Part shown: piece after piece, positions 49,101-56,395 of the stretch | Layout of the letters: every line of letters begins with the position of its first letter | Position numbering within the stretch: position 1 is the stretch's first letter | Source of the DNA: Aquicoccus sp. G2-2 | GTDB lineage: Bacteria; Pseudomonadota; Alphaproteobacteria; Rhodobacterales; Rhodobacteraceae | Assembly: GCF_034555965.1 (NCBI RefSeq) | Contig: NZ_JAYDCK010000003.1 | Span: 124,001-188,000, forward strand | DNA length: 64,000 nt | Reading direction: 5' to 3' | Notes under the pieces: generated by a model | What the model saw: the letters and a program-made list of their open reading frames with translations, nothing else | What the model was told of the DNA's origin: nothing | The model's database searches: none | Made by a program: the position numbers and the translations under genes

Positions 49101-52100
49101 GATGTCCGAATATGCCACCGATCCGATCGCCAAGGCGGCCTATCAAAGCGAGATTCACTTCCTCGAGAACAAGTTGGTGGATCTCGGCCTCGGCACTTTC
49201 AACGCGGCCGGCGATTTCGTGCCCGGCGCCTATGCCGGCCCCTCGCCCAAGCAGGCCTTGCTGGATGAAGTGGAGATCATCGACGGCAATATCTCGACCG
49301 TTCGCAACGACATGACTTTGGCGGCGGATCTGGGGATTTCCGGCGATTACACGGATAACGCGGGCTACGCCGCCCAAAGCTACCAGGATGCGGATTTCGG
49401 GCTGACAGCCAATGGCGCGGCTGTGTTGACCGTGATTCAGGGGCTGCATGGTTATAATGGTGTTAGCGGTCGGGCAACCACGTCAACCAACGCCACCACC
49501 GCGCTTAGTGCTGGGGCGTCGGCGGCCAATACCATCGCAACGAAGAACGCGGATACGGTCAGCCGTCAGAACACGATCAACAGCAAGGTAATCGAGATCA
49601 ACGCACAGGAAGCCACCTTGGCGGCGGCGCTGATTGCCGGCGATGCGGCGGCGGCCACTGCGGCCACCACGGCCATTGCCAATGCCAAAGCTGAAATCAA
49701 GACGAATTTGCAACAGATCGCGCTCAACAATACAGCGATCAAGACGCAGGCCAATACTGCGAAGGCAAATGCAGGCACTGCCAAATCGAATCTGGACAGC
49801 TTGTTGAATGCTGCGGTTGCGGTATCGAAGTCCCGGAGGGATACCGCCGCGGCGACCTATGCCGCGCTCATCGCCACCGGATCGACAGCGACGCAGGCGC
49901 AGAAGGACGCGGCGCTTGCTGCCAAGAATACGGCGCAGTCGAACTACCAAGCCGATCTTGACTCGCAGCATGCACTTCGTGTGGCAAGCGCCACTGTGGC
50001 GGCTGACAACGGAAAGCTCACGCGGGTGGACAAGGCCAAGTCGGGTCTGGATTCAATTCACACCGCGCTGACCAATGCGGTCAATGGCTCGATCGTCAAG
50101 GTTACCAAGTTGAATTCCGGCTCTGTCGCGCCTGCGGATGCGAGCACGCCAGACAAGTCGCTCGAGCAATTCATCAATGTTTGGAACGACCTTTCGACCA
50201 CCTATGCGGACAAGACCAATGCGGCCAAAACCGCGTCGAGTTCGAGCGGCACGCCGATGGCCTATACCGTCGAGATCAACGACACGAGTGCGCGGCTGGG
50301 CAATATTTCGTTCAATGCCGACGTGTTGCGCAGCACCTATGCCAACGAGACCACCAGCAAGGCGTATGTCAATGCGCCCGGCTCGGCGAAGATTCTGATC
50401 ACCAACAACACCTCCAACACGCTGAAGCTGAACAACCTGATCATTCCGACCTATGACGCGGGCAATGTGCGGATGAACGGTGTGCTGGTTTATTCGAACG
50501 ACGATATCCGTGATCTCAACAAGGGCGGGATCGCTCCCAACTTCAAGCAGGTGGAGACCGCACGCACGTCGAGCCGTGGCGAGGTCACGATCAAGTCGAA
50601 CTACAACCCGGAAGACTCGGCGTTCTTTGATCCCGGCTCCTCGAAGGCGCAGATCGCCAATCGGCGGTTGCCGCCCGATATCATTCTGGAAACCGGCGCG
50701 ATTATCGAAAATACCCGCGGTGCCGTGAAGATCGAAAGCGCGGCCGGCAATATCTATGTCCGTGGCAAGATCAATGCCGGGTCGGTGGATATTCTGGCCA
50801 AGAACGGCGATTTCGTTTCAAGCTATGTCAACGGGTTCAACCATATCGGCGGCGATCCGGCGAGCTTCAGCGATCCCACCGACGCGAGCGAAGCGGGCAG
50901 AGGCATCACCGCCAACGGGTCGGTGTCCATCGCGGCGCGCTATCTCAATATCAACAGCACGATTCAGAGCGGCATCGCCGACTGGAACCTGACGCTCGAT
51001 GGCAATCCGACGTTGACGGCGCTGCCCGGGGCTGTCGGCCTGTCGCAGAGCTATATCAACGGGCTGATCACGGCGAACAAGAATGCGACCGTGCCCGCCA
51101 CGACAATGGACTTGGGCGGTGGGCTGACGCTGAGCTTCGTGCCGGTCGGGGTTGATCCCGATGAATTGGCCGATGTCGTGGCCCAGTATAACGCTGAAGT
51201 GGTGAAAAATCCGACCACATCGCCGGTGCGCACGCTGACGATCAAAGGTGTGCCGACGCAGGTGAACATCAAGGATTACCTGTCCGGCCAGATCGACGGC
51301 CGTCTGGAGTTCACCAAGGCGTTTGCCGATGACTATACGGCGCGCAATGGTGGCGATGGCGTGTTTACGGTCGTTTCGTCCAACCCGAACGACAATATCG
51401 GCGCCTCTTATGACGCGAAGAACCAGCAGTATCTGGTCAACGGCGCGAGCGTGCATGGCGGATATATCCAGCTCTTCGGTCAAGTGATGAACACCTCGGA
51501 TACCGGCGGGAAGCTCAACGTTCTCGATGGGTTCGGGACGATCAACGTCACTAATACCAGCGATATCCCGCTTGTTCTGAAGACCCTGAGCACGGGCGAA
51601 GATCCCACCGGAACGCTGCGCGGCACGGAAGGGAAAATCGAGATCACGGACGTCACCGGGGTCAATGTCTCTGTGCCGTCCAATCCGGTGGTGTCTGTCC
51701 GCAAGACGGTTTACACCCGCGTTTACACCCCGGGCGACGCCACCGGCACCGTGAAGGTTGCCCAGCAGACCGGCCATATCGACAACGCCACCGGCGCGTT
51801 GATCTTCGGCGCTGGGCCGAGCGTGAGCAATGGCGGCGACCGCAGCTCCAGCTATGCGCCGGACAGGTATCAGCGTTATGTCTGGACCACGGGGGCGAAA
51901 TATACCTCCACTGCGCATTTCAAGCATACCAGCACTCAGCTTTTCGGGGCGGATTTCCTGACGGTCTCGGATATTCAGCAACTCACCCGGACCGACGGGC
52001 CGCACCAGACCGAGGTCAAGCGCCTGAAGAATGGCACCTATCTGTCCACCGACAAGACGCAGATCGGCAATGATCCGATTGATTTCACGGTCAACGGGGT

Positions 52101-55100
52101 GGTGATCCAGAAAAACCCGGCGACGAAACTCAATACCGATGCCAGCGTCGACGGGACGGCGTTGGTCACGTCTACCTCGTCTTATATTGATCCGAGCAAG
52201 AATGACGTTCAACAGACGTCGTCGTCGACACGGAAATGTAACTGGTGGACGCTTTGTATCGTGTCGAGCGTGACCACCTATTATGCGCTGAAACAGGAAT
52301 ACACCACGATCACCACCAAGTCGCTTCAGGCGGATCACCCAATTTCGGTGAACTTCATCGGTGACAACAAGGGTGCGATCAACATTGCCTCGAAAGGCGA
52401 CGTGGTGTTGAACAGCAACCTCAAGAACGTGGCGGGCACGACGACGATCACCGCGAATGGCACGGATACGTCGATCATTCAGGGCTCGAAGAATGCGTTG
52501 CTGAGCACGCAGATCGCCAAGCTCACGGCGAGCGGCTATGTCGGTGGCATCACGGCCCCGAGCGCGCCGGCGAATGCGGCGGGCCTGTCGCTTTCGGTGA
52601 ACCTGACCGGGGCCGAGGCGGGCAACGGTTATTTCAGCGCCAGTGCGGGCAATGGCAACGTGTCGGTGATCAGCCGGGGCGATATCATCGCCGGCCGGAT
52701 CACCGCCGCAGGCGATGCAGCGCTCGATCCGAAAACCACGCGCGGGAATGTCGATCTGTTCTCCTACGGGTCGATCAAGGCGCATGACAGCAATTCGCTG
52801 ATTCAGGGCTGGCAGGTCGGGCTGACCGCGCTTGGCGGGGATATTGGCGAAGCGCCGGCTTATGATCCGGCAACGTGGAATGCGGCCCAGCAGAACAAGC
52901 TTTTGCACGTCAACACCGGTTACACCACCGATCAGGGCCTGCGCCCGTTCAGCGATGCGCCGTCGAATGCGGTGCTGGGTCTGACGGCGGTTGCGTCGGG
53001 CGATATCGGTATTCGCTCGACAGGGTGGGCCGGGAATACCGATGGCAGCGCGTCCGACGGCACGATGTTGATCAATCAGGCGCTGTCGCTGGGCGGGAAC
53101 GTCACGCTGGCTTCGACGGGGCAGATTCTCGATAACAACCCGGTCGAGACAATTGATACACGCACCTATAACCAGCTGCTTGGCTATTGGGACAGCCTTG
53201 GCCTGCTGGCCGACTCGAGCGCGCGCGATGTGGGCACGGGCGGCGCGGTTCATGTCGATGGCATCACCAGCGGCAATAACGCGGCCAAGCAGCAAGCGAA
53301 CGTCACCGCTTATGAGAACGTCAAGACCAAGCAATATCAACAGTATTGGCAGACCCGGAACATGCAGGCGGACGCGTCAGCGTTCGATCCGACATTCGAG
53401 GTCACGCTGGCCACGGATTCGGCACAATACAAAGCGCTGACCGCCTATTACACGGATCAGGTCAAGACCGAGCACCCCGCCTATTCCGATGCCGAGGTCA
53501 AAACGGCGGTAGAGGCGCATATCTCCGGCCCCTTCGACCCGGCCCATCCCGATCAACTCAGCTATGAAGCTGAGCAAACCAAAACCTACCGCGAATTGAA
53601 CGATACGTTCGGCGACACGACATATGACGCGAGCTACGCATACGTCGCCTCCGCCACTGAGCGGGATCAGTTGACTGTCGGGTCGGTCTGGACCGAGCGC
53701 GAACTGGCATTCTCGATTGCACCGGGCGCGTTGAAGACCGTGACCGGAACCAATCCGGTGATCAAGGATCCCAACGTCTCGGGGCGCACTGTGACCATTC
53801 TTGCCAACAAGGGCATTGGCGAAACAGTCTCGGACGGGCATGGCGGTCAGGGCGTTTCCATCCGCTCCGACCTTGACCCGGCGCTGCTGAGCACGGATCA
53901 GAAGGTGGCCTTGGCCGCAGCGGAAAGAACCGATCTGTTGCTGACGATTACCACATCCTCCGGTGACGTCGAGATTCCGCTATGGCAGAAATACGACACC
54001 CTGACATCGGCGCAAAAGGCTGCGTTTGATGCCGCGGCAGCGGGCGAAGTCTCGCCGCAGGACACGCTTCTTACTGTGCTTAGCAAACGGCCACTCAATT
54101 TCAACGCGACTGACAAGCTGAATGTGAATGTGGCGACAGCGGCGGGGGCCGATCCGCGCAGCGATATCGGCAAAGCATACCTTGCGTCGCGCAGTGGCGC
54201 ATTGCTGGGGGCGGTTGCCACGCGTGGTGAAACCCGCATCAAGGTGCGCAGCGATATCATGAACGCCGCCACCGGCAGCACGATTGCAACCGGCAACCTG
54301 ATCCTCGAATCCTCGCAAGGCGGGATCGGGGCAACGGGCACGCCGCTGAAACTGGCGCTTCCAAGCGGGTCAACCACCACGGCGCGCGCGCAAAACGGCG
54401 TGAACCTTGAATTCGCGTCAGGTGGGAAAATCGACACGATCTATTCGCCACAGGATATCAAGCTGACGGCGGTGAACGGCGATTTGACCAATGCCAACGG
54501 GGATCTGCTGATCAACATCCTTGGCACCAATGTCGACCTAAACGCCGCAAACGGCGCGATCGGGGCCGCAAGCAGCAGCCTGAACGTGGGTGTGAATGTC
54601 GGCGGTGAGATTACCGCGGATGCGCGCGATGGGATCATGCTGCGCGGTCCGCTCGGATCGAAATTCGTGATAGCGCATGCCAAATCGGCAAATGGCGGCA
54701 CGATCACGCTGGAAGGGGCTGACGAGAGCATCATTGACGGTGATGTGGAGACAGCCGGGCCGGTCAATCTCGTGGCAGGCGGACGCCAGGTGCTGACCGG
54801 CAATGCCGATGTGACCTCGGGCGCAGATGTTGTCAGTGTGGCGGCGGGTTCGCTCAAGATGCTGAATGGCTCTGCGATGTTGGCGGCGGGTCAGGTGGTT
54901 GTCACGACGGCCGGCGATGCCTTGGTGACCGCAATCAAATCGACGAGCGCGTTGATTGATGCGGTGTCGATTACCGTCGGTGGCCGGGTGTTTGCCGGCA
55001 CGCTTGACGCGCGCCCCTATGACATTAGCGCGATGACTGCAGGCGCCGGGGTCAAGATCGTCGCCGGGCTCGGCATCGGCGACAAGACCATGACGAATGA

Positions 55101-56340
55101 GACCGCCGATGAGAATGTCGTGACCGACAGCGCCAATCCGCTGCGCATCCTGACCAACTCGCTTGCGGCCACGGCAAGCGATGGCTCGATCAATGCGGCG
55201 GCGTTGAGCGACATGATCCTGAGCGCGCCGACGGCGGCATTGGGGGGCATCACGATCAACGGTGCCGGGACGCTCGACATCCGGGATGCATCAAGCGGCG
55301 GCAGCCAGATCTTCACGGCGCAGAATGATCTTACCTTCACGCAGCTGACCACCACCGGTCTGCCAACGGATGTGGGCGATGTTACGGTCACGTCGGTCAA
55401 CGGCGCGGTGACAGGTGGCAATATCGACGCCAATGGCTCCTCTACCATCAACGGTAATGGCGTGACCTTTGACACGCTAAGGGCGGGGCGTGATTCAACC
55501 ATCGTTTCGACCGGCGATATCACCGGGAACACCCAGATCGCCAATGGGCGTATTGATGATACCGCCGGTGCGGGCGGTGGGCCGGGCACGATCAATATCG
55601 GAACGCTGCGTGCGGCCGAGCTGTTCTTGCAAGCGACCACGGAGCTAATCCTGCCGAATATCGAGGCGGGCGATAACGTCACGCTGCGTTCGGACAAGAT
55701 CACCGCCGGGATTACGCAGGTGCCCAACGGGCCTGATCCGCTGCACATGACGTTGACCGGTGTGACCGATGTGCCCGGAACCGTGGCTGATGTGACGGTC
55801 GATGCGCCGGCAGGGGTCGTGGTTGATAATCTGAGGTTCGTCGATACGGTATTCGACACCACGGCGACACGAACCGAGTTCAAGAACGCCTATGTTCCGG
55901 GCTCGCTGCTGCTGACCTCTCCGTTCCAGACGATCAAGGTGGATGACCGCACGCCATTGCCGCAATATGACAGCAATGTGCAGGTTCATGAGCCGAGTTT
56001 CAGCTTTTCGCTGACACTGGACGGGGTTGCGACGTCGACCACCGGCATTGTGGTGAATTACGATGAGACTGCGGATCTGACCGATAACCTTCCCTCGGCG
56101 CTTGACGGGATCAGCCTGCAGCGTGACACGATTCGCAAGATGTTGCAGGCGGACAGTCGGGTGATCGAGGCATGGGGGTCTGTCCTGCTTGATGACTTTG
56201 ATGACGAGGATCTGCCGGACCTGTCCGATCTTGACGGTAAGGTTCTGGTCATTGGCGGGGTGGAATACATGGTCTATGTGCCAGCGACGGGGCCGGCCGT
56301 CTTGCTGCCGATCCAACGACAGTCCAGTATGAATGAATAA
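37162..56340 (+). CDS. Giant two-partner-secreted filamentous adhesin (TpsA, LktA-type)
   Basis: 6392 residues, uninterrupted over 19.2 kb. Long signal peptide of about 53 residues ending GGWAQA. TPS secretion domain (about 54-300): NGLTANNIV-type start, FNTFSDFQ, NVFFSNSNGFIVGKSGKINV (144 on). The bulk is Ala/Gly/Thr/Val-rich beta-helix modules of the type GIGASVALNxVxxxTxAxLG. Homologous units of about 400 residues begin near 824, 1238, 1636 and, more diverged, 2018. A coiled-coil-like insert spans about 3974-4343. Two close Cys pairs: 3940/3947 and 5026/5032. Acidic C-terminal stretch DDFDDEDLPDLSDLDG. Secreted through the TpsB encoded next. Confidence 0.9.
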   Translation: MGDLFNVMNTISHRDRKKAAATRFGSLMAGASPVVLGAVFTAAAVPTGGWAQAVNIGGLTANNIVADGRTKTSITVKGNHTKIRTDTVSAGVGFNTFSDFQEAAGQRVDLFVPEKAGGLVNIVKNGAVVINGELNAFKDGKIGGNVFFSNSNGFIVGKSGKINVGSLTVNTPTQAFLDKVVRADGTVNNAVARQLMRGEIPMSPNGLISIAGQVNANGGITLQGHTVAINGITGPLTGKDLGQRTKFNATVNSIGMAEGGALIARGGQISIVAAGDAHVSGRVDASAESGGRGGKITVKSGGDTTVAATANLNADGAGADGAGGDIIFQAGHSLSVETGAQFSAHGAGAGAGGFVELSGKFATLGAAQLDLGSDTGPLGTLLIDPIDLVIDASQNSQLSAGGNIIVQADNSILVASGGTLDSTNGGGAAGSISIEAPKITLANGSTVTAGTTGDVTLTALQRDGGTAEIIIGQGAGAAPILRGNNITLDASSIADNASLLVAVPTATATITINSGDIDATGAFNAKAAVRANGDLSTVALPIGVVVTNASALVEIGGTSDVKADSVTLLADSAVESNIPTESLVPANSAADGAVAVSTITSSAIARIAGDAKVQATNAIDVTAKNLVTSVADATPKVAAFGASVGVSVITATTTAELAGNANVTAGSVSLDASTGTDVHVTAKAAEGGATEPSAGSQAATFLEDDKYGEEASTSEGKISVVGALAISDLTSTTSATYSPTTSATIAGALNVSSSSENNVELSADGSAVDSATGVGVAVGINIAKIKNDALIASAVSAGSIHLSALSDNPLTAKVGNAFTTTAASGAGASNVGVAGSLALNLIDTQSTAMIGAGVAVNITGAGDVSLKTEAETKSTAEAKPTGGGATGESVGIGASVALNIVANRSVAELGDGATLSGAHDVSLDASANHEVETTAEAGAEGGISLTPVVALSLVNNTTTARLGSGTALATTGAVSVSAAQDASTTTTASAEAAGSKVAIGASLALALVDDRVLATTARAVASGGKVTFSALGASVSSVESKASAQGAAAADDAGDAPAGGAPDVDSAVTGQLSAGAEKQDKAGVGDSDQQSATSDEVADGEGRSASSNGSKVSVAAGVAINVQKATVTAAVPDGVSITSAGMLALHTASNATGKAVASGAAVGVEDAEGNTPDPAKVGIGAAVAVNSVKVKNAATLGNAAHSVGGLSIAALSLDVPKLMDNSASTDTATDSYVAIATSGAGAGKVGIAGSLALNLIDTEATARIANDAGVSVTGGGDVELSADNRTKTTAEATPVGGGATGESVGIGASVALNIVANRSVAELGDGATLSGAHDVSLDASANHEVETTAEAGAEGGISLTPVVALSLVNNTTTARLGSGTALATTGAVSVSAAQDASTTTTASAEAAGSKVAIGASLALALVDDRVLATTARAVASGGKVTFSALGASSSTLEAKASAAGANEGDDADAAPSSSGDSVDKTATTQLTSATDKQDKAKVGSSEQRTASTSEAGNESGRSAKTSEGKVSAAAAVAVNVQKSSVTAVVPDDVNISASGSLDIASANNTNGSATSDGSAVKGEDGGGSKVGIGVAVSVNVVTETNTASLGRGTHSANGVNLSALQGAGDPTDTFLAKATSGAGGTKVGIAGSLALNIINVNTAATISGAAHVDATTGASTLLAAEKMSATATAAPSDTGATGGKVGIGASVGLNFITTTTAAELTDGATLTNGTGLTVDADSEIDTVTEASAGAAGGIAVDASVALAMLDERTTARVGTGNGLSMGGGAVSVSASNTGKNTATSTGENKGGKVSVGASAAVILGNGASGGALENTSLTSAVLARDVTAGSVAISAASDRTYDANATATAEGGKFDQSDEKKNAKTGGSSTTATSLDKTKDSQRDSKGKKNGSKVTVAAAAGIAAAQDNVSATLGDVTLNVSGAVSLEANNKVGMAASGSGLAANPKSNIGIGIGVGLGIINNTTSATISDGATINNPGSVLLSATSRENADGGYAAKLTALGIAGATGKKVSVAGALAVGISTGETNAIIGNNVTITNGGAVALKVDNTSHLASKALAGAVGTSGTGIGASIAVVVSEKDYTASIGSNSNIAANSLTVKALNHKIDSPTPFNFTDLDDLKAKLTTGQLLGENNYYVEAIGGSAGSKTSITGSFAVMVFSDDVLASVGSGTIDAGTGDVTIQADNQYLAKALSGAIAASGGTGVGVAGSVIVSSGTTVSQMNAKISNAGAFTNSAVAAQDIQAFGVSVAAASSNAVNGVATVITSENRVEALMGAGARVTATGAVNLTAENDFSTFSLAGGAAGGGSNGVGASASVVTVKNVTRAAMADGTGVADRAEINTDGAIEISATATESGKTIAAAGAAAGSNAVGAGAAVYVLDTTTEALIGDYAKVGNTYNTGTLDLSASDVSTLLSIGGALSGGGSTGAGAGVGVGVIAKKTHAMVGQSARLASGNIVVNAHSAENLNAITAGVGIGGSAGLAGAVAVYSVTTETTAEVGNAASLHADDNVAVLADDHTSIDMLDGAIAGGGSAGIGASVGVTVIDATTLAKIDDDAEVTALGNGAEQAYVTGYRGDFQAYGGSGGFQSADMGTQTASAGASQTGFDLLTKERKASAITKMGKGVIVNASGTSAVRSMAVAGTAAGSVAVSISASVPVITMNTQAVIGANAKINKLAGGTANTGQSVAVVAASDVYSLGFSGAVAIGGSVGGGAGVNAAVVNTTTKASAGGGTSDMAAKGDILVSAKASEDFAIWAIAGAGAGTAAIAGSGSALDLTTVTTAELGGKAVAQGNVDVLAHDQTRTGMMAGSVAIGGTAGVGAAIGVILVDKTVTASIADNANVSAFGLGARRAVYDGSGFSATTSSTGVNVEADSAQSALALVVSGAGGIYVGVSGVLALDLVNVKTSAFIGANSTITASGAATQDVNVAARDSTTSAVAAGAISVGLVGLSGAVDVGVFKNSTAAYVEDGVTINAAGDVRVSGLANKAGESTVASGSGGGFALAAGIAVYSYGDGVASGGEADKQLSDSSDGAADMDGVNSDAQKQAKNDEVFNLLKESDDDRVKQINSAAQAKRDTIDVAGAASTLAVPGGTSASVGNAVITAGGSVDVNSSDALDVSVTTGGFAVGGGAVGAGVAVLNVDTGSTAQVKGNGTGLPSITAGAVNVKALTDHALTGRSYAGAAGGIAVSADIAVVSDMSRTKAFIENQKLTVGGAIAVNADATRAIDLKGFGASLGIGSAGIGASVVTATIGGEVDAHVKDSSATAGAVTVKAASDDTATADAIAASGGLGAGLSGAATIAKIDPTVTATIDHATLIVTNAVNAFANAAAKASTSATGVAVAGGLAVGASDADSTVGKVNRDDTKVAIVNGSDITAGSITLTATTTTGGVTADAIGAAGALVGLNATVSNAKNHSSTIATVDGSTLNASGMVTVGANSTTRQTAKASGLAVGIVAAGFNKSTARSDTKTHATLNNLGSLTAGGLSINANGTDYNTVDTVAGSGGLVAGAASSGTTRADSDTKATVDGAAVLNVAGGDASLSATHRSNFAGTVDSTQASLVGGSGASLNHTVNSAVDAHLGDGVSLYAVNLTINALNKTFNDFASGGKWNVTSASGGLATLPAGGATVKITHSKTNASIGNDVKVHLMPGGGQPLSLLKMSALSDVTSKQKVKIDSGGAVALANAEIDTTVVSNTSSNLGDRAEVIVDKGDIQLNAWSEADIDNRAAATTYGLAGAPSGAVDITYTGNNSVVIGQNALLEASDGINPVDGSDPSHATIDIGAGIGGNGVDGQLNFNAILDIFNKTAIPIPAAPNPKVTANVSGTVDIKQSDTSEREGIRAAGDITITGSRGTIDAKAKGTGKDIYREALAAAASAVSNAFGGGDVTFDYHGGSTNVGGGLSRITVDGVIQTGIQRSKTLTLNYVDASCDASVSACLAADSGANITYVVTGPNPVGTEILNRMAELKSLMSEYATDPIAKAAYQSEIHFLENKLVDLGLGTFNAAGDFVPGAYAGPSPKQALLDEVEIIDGNISTVRNDMTLAADLGISGDYTDNAGYAAQSYQDADFGLTANGAAVLTVIQGLHGYNGVSGRATTSTNATTALSAGASAANTIATKNADTVSRQNTINSKVIEINAQEATLAAALIAGDAAAATAATTAIANAKAEIKTNLQQIALNNTAIKTQANTAKANAGTAKSNLDSLLNAAVAVSKSRRDTAAATYAALIATGSTATQAQKDAALAAKNTAQSNYQADLDSQHALRVASATVAADNGKLTRVDKAKSGLDSIHTALTNAVNGSIVKVTKLNSGSVAPADASTPDKSLEQFINVWNDLSTTYADKTNAAKTASSSSGTPMAYTVEINDTSARLGNISFNADVLRSTYANETTSKAYVNAPGSAKILITNNTSNTLKLNNLIIPTYDAGNVRMNGVLVYSNDDIRDLNKGGIAPNFKQVETARTSSRGEVTIKSNYNPEDSAFFDPGSSKAQIANRRLPPDIILETGAIIENTRGAVKIESAAGNIYVRGKINAGSVDILAKNGDFVSSYVNGFNHIGGDPASFSDPTDASEAGRGITANGSVSIAARYLNINSTIQSGIADWNLTLDGNPTLTALPGAVGLSQSYINGLITANKNATVPATTMDLGGGLTLSFVPVGVDPDELADVVAQYNAEVVKNPTTSPVRTLTIKGVPTQVNIKDYLSGQIDGRLEFTKAFADDYTARNGGDGVFTVVSSNPNDNIGASYDAKNQQYLVNGASVHGGYIQLFGQVMNTSDTGGKLNVLDGFGTINVTNTSDIPLVLKTLSTGEDPTGTLRGTEGKIEITDVTGVNVSVPSNPVVSVRKTVYTRVYTPGDATGTVKVAQQTGHIDNATGALIFGAGPSVSNGGDRSSSYAPDRYQRYVWTTGAKYTSTAHFKHTSTQLFGADFLTVSDIQQLTRTDGPHQTEVKRLKNGTYLSTDKTQIGNDPIDFTVNGVVIQKNPATKLNTDASVDGTALVTSTSSYIDPSKNDVQQTSSSTRKCNWWTLCIVSSVTTYYALKQEYTTITTKSLQADHPISVNFIGDNKGAINIASKGDVVLNSNLKNVAGTTTITANGTDTSIIQGSKNALLSTQIAKLTASGYVGGITAPSAPANAAGLSLSVNLTGAEAGNGYFSASAGNGNVSVISRGDIIAGRITAAGDAALDPKTTRGNVDLFSYGSIKAHDSNSLIQGWQVGLTALGGDIGEAPAYDPATWNAAQQNKLLHVNTGYTTDQGLRPFSDAPSNAVLGLTAVASGDIGIRSTGWAGNTDGSASDGTMLINQALSLGGNVTLASTGQILDNNPVETIDTRTYNQLLGYWDSLGLLADSSARDVGTGGAVHVDGITSGNNAAKQQANVTAYENVKTKQYQQYWQTRNMQADASAFDPTFEVTLATDSAQYKALTAYYTDQVKTEHPAYSDAEVKTAVEAHISGPFDPAHPDQLSYEAEQTKTYRELNDTFGDTTYDASYAYVASATERDQLTVGSVWTERELAFSIAPGALKTVTGTNPVIKDPNVSGRTVTILANKGIGETVSDGHGGQGVSIRSDLDPALLSTDQKVALAAAERTDLLLTITTSSGDVEIPLWQKYDTLTSAQKAAFDAAAAGEVSPQDTLLTVLSKRPLNFNATDKLNVNVATAAGADPRSDIGKAYLASRSGALLGAVATRGETRIKVRSDIMNAATGSTIATGNLILESSQGGIGATGTPLKLALPSGSTTTARAQNGVNLEFASGGKIDTIYSPQDIKLTAVNGDLTNANGDLLINILGTNVDLNAANGAIGAASSSLNVGVNVGGEITADARDGIMLRGPLGSKFVIAHAKSANGGTITLEGADESIIDGDVETAGPVNLVAGGRQVLTGNADVTSGADVVSVAAGSLKMLNGSAMLAAGQVVVTTAGDALVTAIKSTSALIDAVSITVGGRVFAGTLDARPYDISAMTAGAGVKIVAGLGIGDKTMTNETADENVVTDSANPLRILTNSLAATASDGSINAAALSDMILSAPTAALGGITINGAGTLDIRDASSGGSQIFTAQNDLTFTQLTTTGLPTDVGDVTVTSVNGAVTGGNIDANGSSTINGNGVTFDTLRAGRDSTIVSTGDITGNTQIANGRIDDTAGAGGGPGTINIGTLRAAELFLQATTELILPNIEAGDNVTLRSDKITAGITQVPNGPDPLHMTLTGVTDVPGTVADVTVDAPAGVVVDNLRFVDTVFDTTATRTEFKNAYVPGSLLLTSPFQTIKVDDRTPLPQYDSNVQVHEPSFSFSLTLDGVATSTTGIVVNYDETADLTDNLPSALDGISLQRDTIRKMLQADSRVIEAWGSVLLDDFDDEDLPDLSDLDGKVLVIGGVEYMVYVPATGPAVLLPIQRQSSMNE
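39814..40262 (+). repeat. 449-bp direct repeat, copy 1, inside the adhesin gene
   Basis: Nearly identical to 41056-41504 (I count two differences, at GTTCG/GCTCG and GACGTTC/GACATTC). Offset 1242 bp = 414 codons, so frame is preserved. Encodes about 149 identical residues (ATGESVGIGASVALN to TFSALGAS). Confidence 0.92.
41056..41504 (+). repeat. 449-bp direct repeat, copy 2, inside the adhesin gene
   Basis: Second copy of the repeat at 39814-40262. The 800 bp between the copies are related but diverged to the units on either side, so the high identity points to recent duplication or gene conversion. Confidence 0.92.
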
Positions 56341-56395
56341 AAGACCCAACGAGCAGAGTAGCAGGACTCCGCCTTCCTCCAGATCAGGTGCTTAC

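Noticed and set aside
39369-54437. Long open frames antisense to the adhesin gene, up to 840 codons (for example 50818-53340 and 39369-40841, minus strand)
   Set aside because: GC-rich, repetitive coding sequence leaves few stops on the other strand. The products are low-complexity, repeat with the sense repeats, and have no known motifs or ribosome sites.
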